Positions 12,060 to 23,262 are shown, counted from the stretch's first letter. The stretch is DNA of 64,000 bases from Latrodectus hesperus (GCA_037975125.1 CM075857.1:45823672-45887671), one strand, 5' to 3'. A program made the numbers and translations. Notes: a model not told the origin generated them from the sequence alone.

Positions 12060-12780
12060 ATCTCTAATAATAATAATAAAAGATTATGCTTTCCTTTAAA
12101 GGAAGGTAGATTAAATCAAATTTGAAATAACTTAAATTGCTTAAAATATGGAACAAAATAATGGATTTCAGTATCATAACATGAAAAACACATTGAAGGT
12201 TATTGAACAGGAGTGTTCATTAAAATTGAAATACAAAATGGTAAAAAGTAAACAAAATTCATTAAATTATCGCATTAAAAGATGATGGAAAATATAATAA
12301 ATTTAAGCTGAATTAAATATAAAATAACCCATAAAATTCAAAACAATATTAAAATATATTTTATTATGAATTCCTTGAGATTTTTTAGTGCTTAAAGGAC
12401 GCATAATTAGTTTAAGAGCAAAATATAGAAAGTTAAATAAAAGATATGACATTTCTATATATGTAAATATACTTAACTCCTACAGCCTAGGAGTAAATAT
12501 GATGAATTCGGAATATTTATTTTAATTGTAAACTCTCTCTTTCTCTCTTATATTACGAAATTAAATATAACTTCTTATGGCAGATAGACTGATGATATAA
12601 AACTTATTCCATTTATTTGTGATAGTATAAAGGTTGTACTTTTCAGTAAGTATTAAGACTACTCTTGATTTAAACATTTACCGAAGCGCAAAAATAAATG
12701 AATGATCAATATCTTATTTTCTTTTTCAGTTTGATGAAGAAAATTACTTTTCAGGCAACATGGCAAATGGAATTAAAAAG
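12060..12780. other. AT-rich DNA, no gene recognised
   Basis: Contains a short TAA microsatellite (about 12063-12080) and a CT-rich patch near 12533-12548. No gene is seen. Confidence 0.5.
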
Positions 12781-12789
12781 CTGCCGTCA

Positions 12790-13080
12790 AAACCTGTGTT
12801 CGGACTTAGTTTAATGGCGTTGAATTTTCGATAGAATTGATTTGACATGTCATTCTGTTGAATGCTCGAATCCCGACCAAACGAAGATCCGTCGTGTTCA
12901 CTAAAGAGGGCTGGGGCACGTTAAAATGTGGTCGCAATGTCCTCCAAGAGAAATGATATCTCTGGGGATGGCAGGCCAAGTCTTCTACTTGGTCCCTGTT
13001 TCAAAACTACGAAGACTCCACCCAGCTACTTCTATCTAACAGTTAGATTCCAACTCAGGGTTAGGTAAAGGGAAACATGT
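12790..13080 (+). mobile_element. tRNA-derived SINE (family C), plus strand
   Basis: A degenerate tRNA-type head (…tttaatggcgttg…, then atgctcgaatcccgacc as a B-box-like element near 12861-12877) is followed by a body with gtggtcgcaatgtcctcca at about 12928-12946. The same 19-base phrase and a similar downstream order (ggcaggccaagtct / ggccagcaaagtct) recur at 60640-60830, so the two are copies of one family. Confidence 0.6.
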
Positions 13081-13124
13081 TGGTGCAACAACACACTCTG
13101 TTTCATTGATTGTTTCATTCTCTA

Positions 13125-13255
13125 AATCATTATTGGTTCAAGAGAAATTAAAGTCATTGTGATAGAGCTCTTTGTGCTTTATTTCAATCTCTAGTTTAGC
13201 GGTCAACAACCATGTATCTGTGGTGAACCACATCTGCCTTACAATTAGTTCAAGA
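13125..13255 (+). repeat. LTR-like or unclassified repeat fragment
   Basis: The segment running from gagaaattaaagtcattgtg to gtggtgaaccacatctgcc and ttaca resembles the downstream part of a retroviral-type LTR (a degenerate polyadenylation-signal region and a terminal TTACA). It is bracketed by near-identical attggttcaaga / attagttcaaga. No partner LTR, primer-binding site or pol gene is present, so this is a weak call. Confidence 0.25.
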
Positions 13256-13259
13256 AACT

Positions 13260-13890
13260 ATATTTGATCAATCATATGAACTATAAAATTATTCTGCAAA
13301 TTTATTAAATGGATCAGCGTCAAAATATCACCATTTCAGAAGGAATCTCTCCTCATCATAGTAAAATAATTTTCAATTAGAAAGTCCAATTTGTGTTTTT
13401 TCTCTTACGATAAGATATTCTTTCAGGAAATATAACAGAACTCTTGGTAAAAATATTCATTCGAAGTAAGCTTTTTAATTTAAATAGTAGTAACTGGATT
13501 TATGTAAACTGATTTTATTTTCGAGTACTTTTTTTAGAAAAAGTTATAAAGATTTTCTTATTCATTAAAAATATTATTTTTAAAAAGGACCAAATTTGGA
13601 AGATGGTGCACCAAACTTGAAACGTAGTGCAATTAGTTAATAATTTTTATAAGTTGTGTGCGTTGGGAAAGCATGCCCAAATCAGTTCGAATTGTGAAAA
13701 CAGTTTTTCCAAACCAAAGAGTGTAACTAAACTCATCAAAATTAGAAAAATATAAAATGGTCAAGTGAATAGTCTAAGCGCTTAGACTTAGCTTTGCATC
13801 AATAAAAGAATAAAATCAAATCATCTGTCATCGAAAATGTATTGAAAATAAGTAATTCTAAGAAATATCTGGTAACCATGTTCAATATTC
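13260..13890. other. AT-rich DNA, no gene recognised
   Basis: No coding or repeat structure that I can name. Confidence 0.5.
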
Positions 13891-13894
13891 CAAA

Positions 13895-14230
13895 TTGCAA
13901 AAAATGGTATGGGTGGGTTATATTTCCCCCGAATCCGTTATCTACATATCTCCTGAATCGATCCCACTTAATGCAAAACCAACTGGAAAACGTCCGAGAA
14001 GAAGGCCGAATATTAGATGGCTGGATTGCTTAAAGGGAGAGACTTTGCAACTATCAAATTCTCAAATTTGTGAAGTCAAGCAAAGAACGTATCCAACTGG
14101 ATTATGCAAAAGACCAAGACTAACAATGGGTTGTTGAGCCCGTGATGATGTGCAATATCAAAAACGTTTTAGAACATCATTCACTCATTGTCCTAGAGCA
14201 AATAAATACGTTTCATTAAAAAAATAAAAT
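13895..14230 (+). pseudogene. Non-LTR retrotransposon 3' end (GRPxxRWxD motif)
   Basis: One frame encodes GKRPRRRPNIRWLDCLKGE (about 13988-14044). This is the basic G-x-R-x-x-x-R-P-x-x-R-W-x-D signature seen at the C-terminus of many LINE ORF2 proteins. A frameshift follows, after which a different frame continues with a plausible tail (…QAKNVSNWIMQKTKTNNGLL…, to about 14135). The 3' end runs into an A-rich stretch at about 14217-14228. The copy is frameshifted and 5'-truncated, so it is dead. The clade (RTE, CR1 or similar) cannot be fixed from this much. Confidence 0.6.
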
Positions 14231-14234
14231 TAAG

Positions 14235-16780
14235 TCCAGTATATTCATAGTATATGAGGTTAAGACTGCTAACTCACAAATATTAAAACTAAAAGATACT
14301 TGCATCGTGTCAGCAAAATTTTGTAATGAAATAATTTTTAATGTTAAAATGTTTAATTAATTTTTGTAAATTGAACTAATTATTTCTGAGATAGACTATT
14401 TAAATAGTTTTAGAAAATATATATTGATTTAAAGTATGTCCTAGCAATAACAGCATAATTCTAAGCATATCTTTTGTAAATATTTTTGAATAACCGTTGT
14501 AAAGAGGGAAAGAGAAAAAGAAAATAATTCTAGAGTATGAATGAATGAAAGGGAATATAATAATTTTTACTAAACGAGAACCTTTAATTCATAAATTTTT
14601 TGTACGTTAGTTACTCATTCTGTTCAATTATCTCTTGTAATGGGTTTAGAGAAAAGTAAATAAAAGGTGTTAATTACATCAAATTACTTTAATAACTACA
14701 AATCCCATACTAAATAACATTACAGACTGTTACAACAGGTCAAGGTCTTTCGCAAACGCACAATGAGATCTAAAGGAGTCAAGGTGTTTTGTCAATTTAG
14801 AGACAATATTTTGACAGACATATGGTAAGAAAATTAATATTAATCACGCTGACAGAGACAACTATTTTCGGTACGTAATCGATGGAAGAGAAATAATCAA
14901 CCCTGGAGACAAAGTAATAAGGAAACAGCTATCGAGATTTTATTGTTTACTCATTTTTCAATGTCAACCTATAAATTGTAAATTATGACTCATTCTCTTC
15001 GACGAATGACAATGGACAAAACGTAATATTAAACTTGAAGAACTATAATAACATAGTATATGAAAATTGTAAAAATAGGGGTTATTATCGCATCTGAAAA
15101 TATCAGATATTTTATTTATTTTGATATTAAATTTCTGTTATGAGTAAATGTCTATAAATTCCTTGTAAGATGAAGTTCCAAAAGGGGTTGCAATGTTTAA
15201 AAAGAAATTTTTATCATCAAATCTTCTACATTCTCATAGTTTCGCATCAATAGATTATGTAAAATGAAGTAGTTATAAAATAAAAATATATATAATTAAA
15301 ATCAAATAGTTAATGACACCAAGTACAAGATAGTTTACAGTTGAAAGTTATTGTAGTGCTTTCCTGGAAGACATTTTACTGACAGTGGGCAATGTTTTTA
15401 AGTTGTACGAGAGGAAATCCGGAAATATTTCGAGCACTTTCCTGATTGACTTGCATATTAATAGTACAAACGCCTACTTCCCGTTATTTAATAGAATCTG
15501 AAATCAAATCCAAGACCGTCTGAGAAGCTAAGACAAGCCTTATCAATTCGTTAACACTATTTCAAACGTTCTCTCCTCAAATAATATTCGTTTTAATAAA
15601 CTCTTATTGAGAGAAAATACAGGCATTTAATACAGCACTAAATTATGTTTCTCCCATCATTAACAAATTGATTTTTATTAATAATTGTAGGTATTGAAGC
15701 AATAAAAAAATTTTCGACCGCATGCTTTTTAATCAATAAAAATATCCTTTTTTCTACGTATCTATGAAAGAAATCACTTTATTTCAAATTTAACAATAGC
15801 TATTTAGAAATAGTTTAAAAATATCGAGCTTTTATATTTGCAAAATTACTTTCAGGTTATTACGAAAAATAATTCAACGCGAGAACGTACATCTTGATTC
15901 ACGAATACAAATTTATAATGAGATGATGAGAGCAGAAACATGGACGATTTATTTAAAAAATAATGGCATATTTTGAAATGCCAAGGATGCCGATAGGAAA
16001 CAATGTATACATGTATTTTTGTAAATTAAAAGAGACAACACTACAAACATCAGTTTTCAGATTCACTGTGACTTGGAGGAACAATCATGTTTTTCTGAGT
16101 GAAAAATATCGATTCAATTCTAATCACTAAAAGACATTGTGAGATAAGCGTTTATTCCTGTTTTATATGGGCTTATCTATTGTGATTATGCTTAGTTTTC
16201 AGATTTATTTCTTATGCCACACTGAGCCATGCACTTTCTATGAATTATTGTGACACCACGTAGCGGATAACATTTAACCATTGTAAGGCATCTGAAATAA
16301 TGTAAGGCTGTCTTTTTGTCTTCCGGAAGAACTAAAGAGCGGCCATATTTATGTTTTGCAGGGAAGTAAACCTGAAGCCTTCTAAGCACACAACTGGAAA
16401 GATGAGCTTACAAAAACAAGAAAAGAAACAGCCATTTCCGTTGATCAACAGATTTAGCGCTCGAATTAGGAAGCTTTCATTCGGAAGAGTGTTGTCCAGC
16501 TATGACGTTAACTAATAAATCTCTCTCGAGTCAAGATAGCATGCTTGCTACAATATTTTTAATTCAAGCACTACACACAAAATACTATGTATATTTTAAT
16601 ATAGTAAAACATTTTTTTGTATTTAAAGTTATAATGCATAATTTTTGAAGTACATTAGTGCAGCGGACGAATATAAAATATACTTTAAAAAAAATTGTGT
16701 GTATATGTGTGTACATAACAGAGCCGGCTCAAACTTTTTCTCTATTAATCCTATATATTAGATTAATTCATTAAAAGATT
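14235..16780. other. Gene-less stretch with mixed composition
   Basis: Three patches are less AT-rich (about 14730-14940, 15340-15560 and 16180-16560). The last includes a 65-codon minus-strand frame (16192-16389) without any recognisable domain. None has matching inverted repeats or a known motif. They could be old transposon fragments or conserved non-coding DNA. Confidence 0.35.
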
Positions 16781-16784
16781 AAAT

Positions 16785-17015
16785 ATATCTGATGGCGGAG
16801 AGGTTAGCGTCCATAACTTCGAAGCAGTGTGTCCCTGGTTTTAAACTTGGTTCGGGCACGAATTTTTCCCTCTTTGAGTTTATCTTCATCACTTCGTTTT
16901 CGAAACGAAGAGGGCATACCCATTTTGTGCTCCTCTATAGGAGATGCCATCACTTCATTCATTATAGAGCTGTATAGGTCAAAGGCCTAAGGGCAGCCGG
17001 GCATTAGGGGCAAAA
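16785..17015 (+). mobile_element. Decayed tRNA-derived SINE (family A-like)
   Basis: An A-box-like tggcggagaggttagcg (from about 16792) and a damaged B-box (ctggttttaaacttggttcgg) lead into a body with CTCCTCTATAGGAG and ggcagccgggcattaggggc. The order and several words resemble the complete SINE on the minus strand at 21535-21840 (ctgagtggttagcg; gttcgggca; ccctataaacgggtctgtggtgg; gcccgctgggtaac). It is much more diverged than that copy. Confidence 0.5.
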
Positions 17016-17019
17016 AATT

Positions 17020-17565
17020 TAACTATAGCTTTTCTTATCATTTTTTTTTATAATTTATTTTTAAAAAATGCGACAAATTTTTATTAATTTAGATTTACAT
17101 TATAAAATCTAAAGATATTTTTATTGCAATTTACTATATTTTTTTAGTATTTGTACAGAAACATTTTATTAAATTGCTTAGCAAAAATCATATAAAACAA
17201 TATATAATTGTTGTTTTTTAAACAGTAATAATTAATTTGTTTTTTTTAATTTGTGTCGTTTAACAGTAAAAAGCAATTGTTTTTTTAAACACTAATAATT
17301 ACAAAATCTATTAAAAATATAAAAATCCAATGTTCTACAATGAACTGAGACTATAAGCCAATTATCCGATTAATCCGAACAGAATTTCATTCTAGACACA
17401 GACCAATAAATTTTAAAATCCAATCACATTAATATGCTTTTCATTCTAAATCATTGAAAAATGTGATTCAGTTGTAATTCTGAGACATAATTGATTTTGA
17501 AAGTAAATTGATGATTGAAAACATCGACATTAAAAATTTTATGCATATATTTTATAGCTTATTCT
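17020..17565. other. AT-rich DNA, no gene recognised
   Basis: Poly-T/poly-A rich. A small patch at 17340-17400 (ccaattatccgattaatccg) has a vague resemblance to a Tigger-type terminal repeat but no partner end. Confidence 0.4.
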
Positions 17566-17567
17566 AT

Positions 17568-17890
17568 TGGGTTGATATGGCCTAGTGGTAGAGCTTACTC
17601 TTCAAAGTAGAAGGCCCAGCTTCAATCTTACGTAATGTTGAACAGTTGGAGAAAGGCCTTGCCATTCTGCAAACATATGTTGAGCAGGTGTTTAGAAGTT
17701 TTCCAGGTTTTCTCCTTTGCAATACGTACCCCCATTATCTGGAAAATGTGATCATGGAAGACAACTCTCGCTGAGGATATTTAAATACAATATTTTCTAA
17801 GGACTTCGGCTGTTTGTCAATTCATTCCATGTTGTCATAGCTTATTCTTTTTAAGCAGGAATTTTGGCGATCCGAATGGCGCATGATCCC
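17568..17890 (+). mobile_element. tRNA-derived SINE (family D), plus strand
   Basis: A clear A-box (tggcctagtgg, 17578-17588) is followed about 35 bases later by a degenerate B-box (cagcttcaatctt). The body, with gttgaacagttggagaaagg, tctgcaaacatatgttgagcag and gaagttttccaggtttt, matches the reverse complement of 23090-23260 in order. The 3' limit is uncertain. Confidence 0.6.
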
Positions 17891-17899
17891 ATAAAGTGT

Positions 17900-18640
17900 G
17901 ATTAAAGAGAGTTGTTAAAGAGAGCTTTTGAAAGTTTACATCAATTCGTAAAATATACTACATTCAATTGAGGAAATAATTTCATTTCTTCACAATGATC
18001 TCAAATATTCGTTTATGCATAGTATTTGGAATTTTTTTTTGTCTTTTAATTAACTTTTATATCTTATACATTTTTACGAATAAAAAATGAAAACACACAA
18101 ATATAGCAGTTATTCATTCAATAAAAAGTCTGATTCCATAAAATTTAAATGTGTCGTTGGTATAAATTGTTAAACTATAACGAAGTAACTACTGGAGCTT
18201 CAATCTAAATATTTCACAAACAAGGAGTATAATAAAAATGGTATGTTAAACAACAAGACTACAAATTTTACTGAGATTAGAAATCTAGGATAATCATTTT
18301 GTAGCAATAAATGTCGAATTTCAATCATTCTGAAGAATAATTAAAAAGAGTTCGGGAGATATACAAATTAAATAAAGGCATCTAAGAGTCAATAAGTAAG
18401 TCCTTTTGTGTTTCATGCATATTAATGTCAACATTAGGAATGACATTAATATTAAGCAGAATCCGGAAGAGAAACTTATTCCAATTAAGATGTACCCATA
18501 ATTTTTCTTTCCAGATAGATAAAATAGTTTATATGATTCTGAAAGAGAAAAAATCCGGTATTTAAAAATATTTTAAAGATCCCAAAACAATTGTTCATAC
18601 ATCAAAAAAAAAATGGAATAAGAAAATCAAACAGGATTAG
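17900..18640. other. AT-rich DNA, no gene recognised
   Basis: No open frame, RNA gene or bounded repeat seen. Confidence 0.5.
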
Positions 18641-18651
18641 TGTGAATAATT

Positions 18652-18779
18652 GGCACAGGTGCCGTATAATCCATGATGCCAAATTCTGAGATTGGCGATT
18701 TTTACGTCATCTTGGCAACATTTCTTCATCGCCAAAAAAATTCAGAATTTGGAATCAGGGATTATACGGTACCTGTGCC
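18652..18779. mobile_element. Foldback MITE with 8-bp target-site duplication
   Basis: A 128-bp element has terminal inverted repeats of about 38 bases (left from ggcacaggtgccgtataatc; right complement ggcacaggtaccgtataatc) with few mismatches. The stem is extended internally by ttggcga/tcgccaa. It is flanked by gaataatt (18644-18651) and gaataaat (18780-18787), an 8-bp duplication with one mismatch. Eight-bp duplications are typical of hAT and P-type elements, but the ends do not match the usual hAT CA(G/A)NG start, so the superfamily is open. It has no coding capacity. Confidence 0.8.
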
Positions 18780-19152
18780 GAATAAATATGTATATATAAA
18801 TATATATTGGAAGATAAAAGAATCATCCCTCTATCTGGTATACCATAACGATGAAAATACTTGCATCAAAATCATTTATTTTCCCAAAAAATAACAGTAC
18901 TTATAGATTTAAGCAAAATCTACACAATTTTGACATTCAATCACGAAAGAACCAGTCTTAGGTGAAAAAGTACTAAAATTATTAGCCACTATACAGTACA
19001 AACATAACATATTTATCTGAATAATATTTAGAATGTAAAATTTTAATTTTAAATAAAGATACCATTTGTTACAATTTACAAAATTTCTATTATTACATTC
19101 TCGTAAGTGTTATGCTAGCATCAAGCTGTAATATTACTTAAAAAATGAGTGG

Positions 19153-19168
19153 CCACTAGATGGCAGTG
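19153..19168 (+). promoter_or_regulatory. CTCF-type consensus motif
   Basis: The 16 bases ccactagatggcagtg fit the vertebrate CTCF core consensus CCASYAGRKGGCRSYR at every position. CTCF is conserved across bilaterians, so an arthropod protein could bind it. No functional evidence is present in the sequence, and such motifs can be carried by transposable elements; a probable solo LTR starts 8 bases downstream. Confidence 0.4.
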
Positions 19169-19175
19169 TTTAATA

Positions 19176-19336
19176 TGTCATGTTGAGAGGTATGTACTAA
19201 CAATTGAGAAGGGAGATTGTACGAAGGAGCTACCTTAAGTAATCTGTAAATAGTTCTGTAAATAAATCTTTAAATATTAATAAATTTATAAGAGCTTCTT
19301 CCTTCCCCGCCTAAGCTACTGACTCGTCATCTGACA
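19176..19336 (+). mobile_element. Probable solo LTR
   Basis: A 161-bp segment begins TGTCATG and ends TCTGACA. It contains several AATAAA-type polyadenylation words (about 19259-19285) and a more GC-rich terminal part. It is flanked by aata on both sides (19172-19175 and 19337-19340), a 4-bp duplication of the kind made by Ty3/gypsy-type integrases. There is no internal region or second LTR. In AT-rich DNA a 4-bp AT match is weak evidence by itself. Confidence 0.45.
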
Positions 19337-19340
19337 AATA

Positions 19341-19775
19341 GAATGAAACCGATAACAGTTACCAATGAAAATTTCCTGATTTTACTTTTATTTATATTTT
19401 TACTATCAAAAATCATGCTTTATATAAATGATTTTTTTCTTTCCTTTTCAAATGTAAGATGTTTTAATGATCACGATGCAATTCATTAACGTAGAACGAT
19501 TTACTTAAGATACAAGACTTTGTGCATTTATTTAATAAAAAAAGTAATTTTTTTTTATTTGTGAAAATGAGTCGTGATACTTAATTTACTTGTGAAAACG
19601 GCAGGAGGGTAAAAAAAGTGACCTTTTGAGAAATCGGAATTAGTTTTGTTGCATTAATAAATATGTATATGTAAAAATTTCCTTCTGATAAAAAGAATAA
19701 AGAATTTTCAAATTTAGAAAGTACCAGTCAAAAAAATTTTGGTGCATTACATTTAACATTGTTTCATGGGGATAT
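19341..19775. other. AT-rich DNA, no gene recognised
   Basis: No coding or structural feature seen. Confidence 0.5.
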
Positions 19776-19782
19776 TAGAATA

Positions 19783-20169
19783 GGGCCGTGGTAGCCTAGT
19801 GGTTAGGGTATAGGCTTTCCATAAGGTTCGAAGGGTGCGGTTCGATTCCTAATGCCGCCAAAGACCCACCGAGTACATGCGATGTACATGCGATGTACAT
19901 GCTCGTTAAATCAGTGGAATCGAAAGTCCTGTGGTCAGTCGTTGAGCAGTTACCATGGGTGCAAAGGTTTGGAGAAATTTACTCCCCCTTCAGATCAATG
20001 CCAAAATTGAGGGAGTTGAGCCTCAGGTGCTGCCACCTATCGGAGGATTTGAAGAGCAAAAGTCGTACTTCCACTTTCATGGTGCTCTGATTAAACGAAA
20101 GATGCTCCCAATTAACTTAAAATACGCATAACAAGCTTGGCTTGTCCAAGATTCATTAGTAACAACAAC
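19783..20169 (+). mobile_element. tRNA-derived SINE with LINE-like 3' tail
   Basis: The head carries a perfect A-box (tagcctagtgg, 19791-19801) and B-box (ggttcgattcc, 19839-19849) in tRNA-like spacing. The body includes a doubled 11-mer (atgcgatgtac) at about 19877-19898. The 3' end has a short stem-loop (cttgg/ccaag, 20136-20150) followed by attcattagt and AAC repeats (20151-20169). That architecture matches the 3' end of the LINE at 30740-32003. A 6-bp duplication (agaata) flanks the element (19777-19782 and 20170-20175). The short open frame inside is incidental. Confidence 0.8.
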
Positions 20170-20175
20170 AGAATA

Positions 20176-20540
20176 ATAACTTTGGGGAAATAATTTACTA
20201 TTGCATTAAAATTTATAATACAAGGATATTCAGGTTTGGCTGTATAAAATACAAGCTTATCATTTGCTTTTTTTTCTTTCTTTTTTGTGAAACTACCATT
20301 AATATTCCTATCCGGGTAGTGATCAAAATATTGGAAATATTTATGGATAAAAGTGTCATTTTTGAATGCGTTTCGTAAGCATTAAGATATATATAAATAA
20401 CTACCAATTTTTTAAATAAATGGAAATGTATATATTCTGGTAGTATACGGTTAATTTAGTGAAGTTCTGTTAGTCTTATCTTCCTCATATCAAACATAGA
20501 TAAACAATAAAAGCACATGACATATTTGTCCCTCAACAGT
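20176..20540. other. AT-rich DNA, no gene recognised
   Basis: Includes an A/T-rich tttttctttcttttttg run. No gene seen. Confidence 0.5.
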
Positions 20541-20544
20541 CAAT

Positions 20545-20697
20545 TTTTGCATAGGAGGGCTAATTAGACCAAGACCTACGGTTTAAAGAGGATTTCGAAC
20601 CACTACAACTATCCAAACATAAGGTGGGACTCGAACCCACGAATTGTTGAACCGAAAGCGAGAGTCCAAACCATTCGGTTGCCAACTTGGCTACTAA
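20545..20697 (-). mobile_element. tRNA-like SINE head or tRNA pseudogene, minus strand
   Basis: Read on the minus strand, tagccaagttgg is a full A-box and ggttcgagtcc a perfect B-box, with a T-stem gtggg/cccac. The distance between the boxes is longer than in a class I tRNA, and the acceptor strands do not pair well, so this is not a functional tRNA as it stands. The downstream part (to about 20545) may be SINE body. The amino-acid identity of the ancestor is not clear; a class II type (Leu/Ser) would fit the spacing. Confidence 0.6.
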
Positions 20698-20699
20698 TA

Positions 20700-21520
20700 T
20701 GTACGAGAAGATATGGACATATTCCTATTTTTACTCTTGCATAAAGTATCATATACTACTCCAAGTGAAAATAAACTTACAAATTTGAACTGTGTGATAG
20801 CAAAAACATCACTATAAATCCCAATGATAAAATTCTCAAACATTTTACTTTCCCAACCTTTTTGCACACCCGAGTTCCTGAACAATGTCATGATTGGATA
20901 GAGGGAATTGGACACCAATTTGAACATACTTCATGTATGTTCAACTTGAAATAGCAATTCGAAAGTACAATCTATTCAATGCAAAGAAAATCATGTTCAC
21001 AAATTACTTATTTCTGTGAACACCCCTTCATAAGTGTTAGAATATGCTAACCTGAATTTAGGCTTAACTGTCATAGGGACAGTCATTAGTTTAATGACTA
21101 CAACAATTCAGAGTTAAACACACAAATTTCAGTTAATTTGAACTGTTTTTTCCTTCTTTGTACTCCTATTCAAGCGGAGGGTTGAATTTCAAAGTTAAAA
21201 AATACATAGAAACGTATTCAGGTCAGTAAAAATGCATTTAAAAAAATTAAATTCAACATCTCAATATTAATATTTTCAAATATTTTTTCACTATACCCCA
21301 CTTTTATTCATAGCAGGATAATATTTAGCCTGTATAATAATAACTATATGCATAAATTTTTTGATAAATATCAAATATATATCAAACATAGCTTAGTTTT
21401 CAGATTCATCCATGTACATATATTTATATATTTTTGTAGTTATATATGACTAAATTTTCTAAATGTTCATAAATAGTACATTTTATTACTGAGCTACTCA
21501 TTCATTACGGAATTTTCAAA
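20700..21520. other. AT-rich DNA with a small hairpin
   Basis: A perfect 10-bp inverted repeat (ttgaacatac / gtatgttcaa, 20920-20944, 5-base loop) lies inside otherwise unremarkable sequence. The 77-codon minus-strand frame at 20694-20927 has no recognisable family. Confidence 0.5.
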
Positions 21521-21534
21521 TTATCTTTTGAATT

Positions 21535-21840
21535 TTTTTTCTTTTTTTAAATAACGGCGGGTATTTGGTTGACTAGCCCTTCGCCACTACAAGGCCGGAA
21601 ACTGCTACTCATTTGTCGTTACCCAGCGGGCACCTGTGAACCAAGTCACGGAGGTGAGTAGCATTACCCGCGTCATACCACCACAGACCCGTTTATAGGG
21701 CGGTCCACATTCATACATCAACACACAAGAAAGGACAGAGAAACACAGAGAGATAGTAACATCCATGCCCGAACCGGGATTCGAACCCGGGACCCACAGC
21801 TCAAGAGTCAGGAACGCTAACCACTCAGCCATTGATCGGC
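21535..21840 (-). mobile_element. Complete tRNA-derived SINE with 11-bp TSD
   Basis: On the minus strand the element begins gccgatcaatggctgagtgg (A-box tggctgagtgg) and has a perfect B-box in a strong T-arm (cccgggttcgaatcccgg). A body of about 200 bp (…cgccctataaacgggtctgt…, …gtgcccgctgggtaacg…) follows, then an A-rich tail (21535-21553 on the plus strand as T-rich). Identical 11-bp duplications tcttttgaatt flank it at 21524-21534 and 21841-21851. This is the best preserved SINE of the window and probably the youngest. The A-rich tail points to an L1- or RTE-type partner rather than the stem-loop tail seen at 20.1 kb. Confidence 0.9.
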
Positions 21841-21851
21841 TCTTTTGAATT

Positions 21852-23080
21852 GATGTTCCACATGTACAAAAGAAACGATGTTCATTGTTCTAAAGTGCCA
21901 TGTTTAAAAATACAAGTAAACGAATCAAAATCGCTTTGGAGATAAAAATTGTATATTATCTTAATTAAAAATAATTTATGTGCATAAATATTCAAGTAAA
22001 TAAGCAAAAATAATTCATTAATTAAAACTACAACAGAGATTTTTTTTCTTTAGAAAACTAAATCATATAATGATTGTTTTCCAAAAAACATAATTTCTGG
22101 TAACATTTTTTTGTATGGTTTTAATCAGTTAATTATATAATTTGAAATTGATACAGAATGTTTTTAAAGTTTAATGAGCACAGTAATAACACAAATAGAA
22201 TAACAAATTCTTTCTTAAGAATAATGGTTCATGTTTATAAATCATTTTCAATCGTCTGCTGCTGTTATTTGGATATAACGGAAGAGAATAGTTTTTCGAA
22301 AAGGCATCTACGTACTCAAGATAATTAGTATAATTGTAAATCATTCTTCTAGGGCAATTATAATAATTATTTTTAATAATTATAATGATTTTTATAATAA
22401 TAAGTGCAATTATAATAATGCAAATGTAATAATATTGTCTAAATTATTTTTCATTTCAAAACATAAATAATATTACACCTTATTTCTATCTTTTTTATGA
22501 CCTTATTCTACAAGAATAATAAATTTTTTTTATCAAAAGCAAATGCAAAATACTATTTCCTTCATAATTTAATAATATTTTTTTCATGAAATAAACTTAT
22601 TTTTAATTCAATACTACTCATTTAAAGTAATATAATTTATAAATATTTGTTTCTTAAAATTTATATAGATAGACGACATGAGGAGTGTGTCCAGTCCAAG
22701 TAGACATACAACAGTTCATTCATTCCAGAGGTATATACATATGCCTTATTATTGTGAAAAGAAATAAGTTAAGAATAATATATATATATATATAGTAGAT
22801 TATTAAATTTTAAAAATGTAAAATTGAAATTTCTCAAGAGATTTGATGATATTTTAGCTTAGAATAGGCAACTATACAAATTTACAAAGCATGTGTTAAA
22901 ACAATAGTCATACAAAAATAAAAATAAATATTCTTTCTTGTGTTCTTCTAGGTGAAAGGCTCCAAATACAATTCCAGTCATCAATGAATAATGAGTACTG
23001 ATATTTTTAAAACTACACAGAATAGCTAGAAGTTGTAGGATTCCTTTAAGCTTGCATGATATAATTGTCTTCTGGGAAGA
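21852..23080. other. AT-rich DNA, no gene recognised
   Basis: A short TA run occurs at about 22779-22796. No gene seen. Confidence 0.5.
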
Positions 23081-23084
23081 TTCT

Positions 23085-23262
23085 TCATAGTTAACGAGTC
23101 AAATTTGCATGTCAAGGAAACCTGGAAAACTCCCAAGCAGCCACTTTAGTAAACATACATGAAGAAACAAAATTTCTCCAGCATTCAACAGTAACTGGGA
23201 TCAAACCAGGATTGTACCACTTTGAACAGGGCTGTCTAATCATTAAATTATGTTGAGCAGGG
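23085..23262 (-). mobile_element. tRNA-derived SINE (family D), minus strand
   Basis: On the minus strand a B-box-like ggtttgatccc (complement of 23197-23207) is followed by gttactgttgaatgctggag, catgtatgtttactaaagtgg and gggagttttccaggtttcc. The same order is seen on the plus strand at 17620-17720. The copy is diverged. Confidence 0.6.

Noticed and set aside
17340..17400. Tigger-like terminal repeat
   Set aside because: Only a loose match to TATCCGA-type words and no partner terminus or TA-bounded unit was found.
20620..20697. Functional tRNA gene on the minus strand
   Set aside because: The A and B boxes are good, but the acceptor strands do not pair and the spacing is wrong for a simple cloverleaf; a SINE head or pseudogene fits better.
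21605..21832. 75-codon minus-strand frame beginning MAEWLAFLTLELW
   Set aside because: It lies within the tRNA-derived SINE; the apparent protein is a reading of the tRNA head and body.
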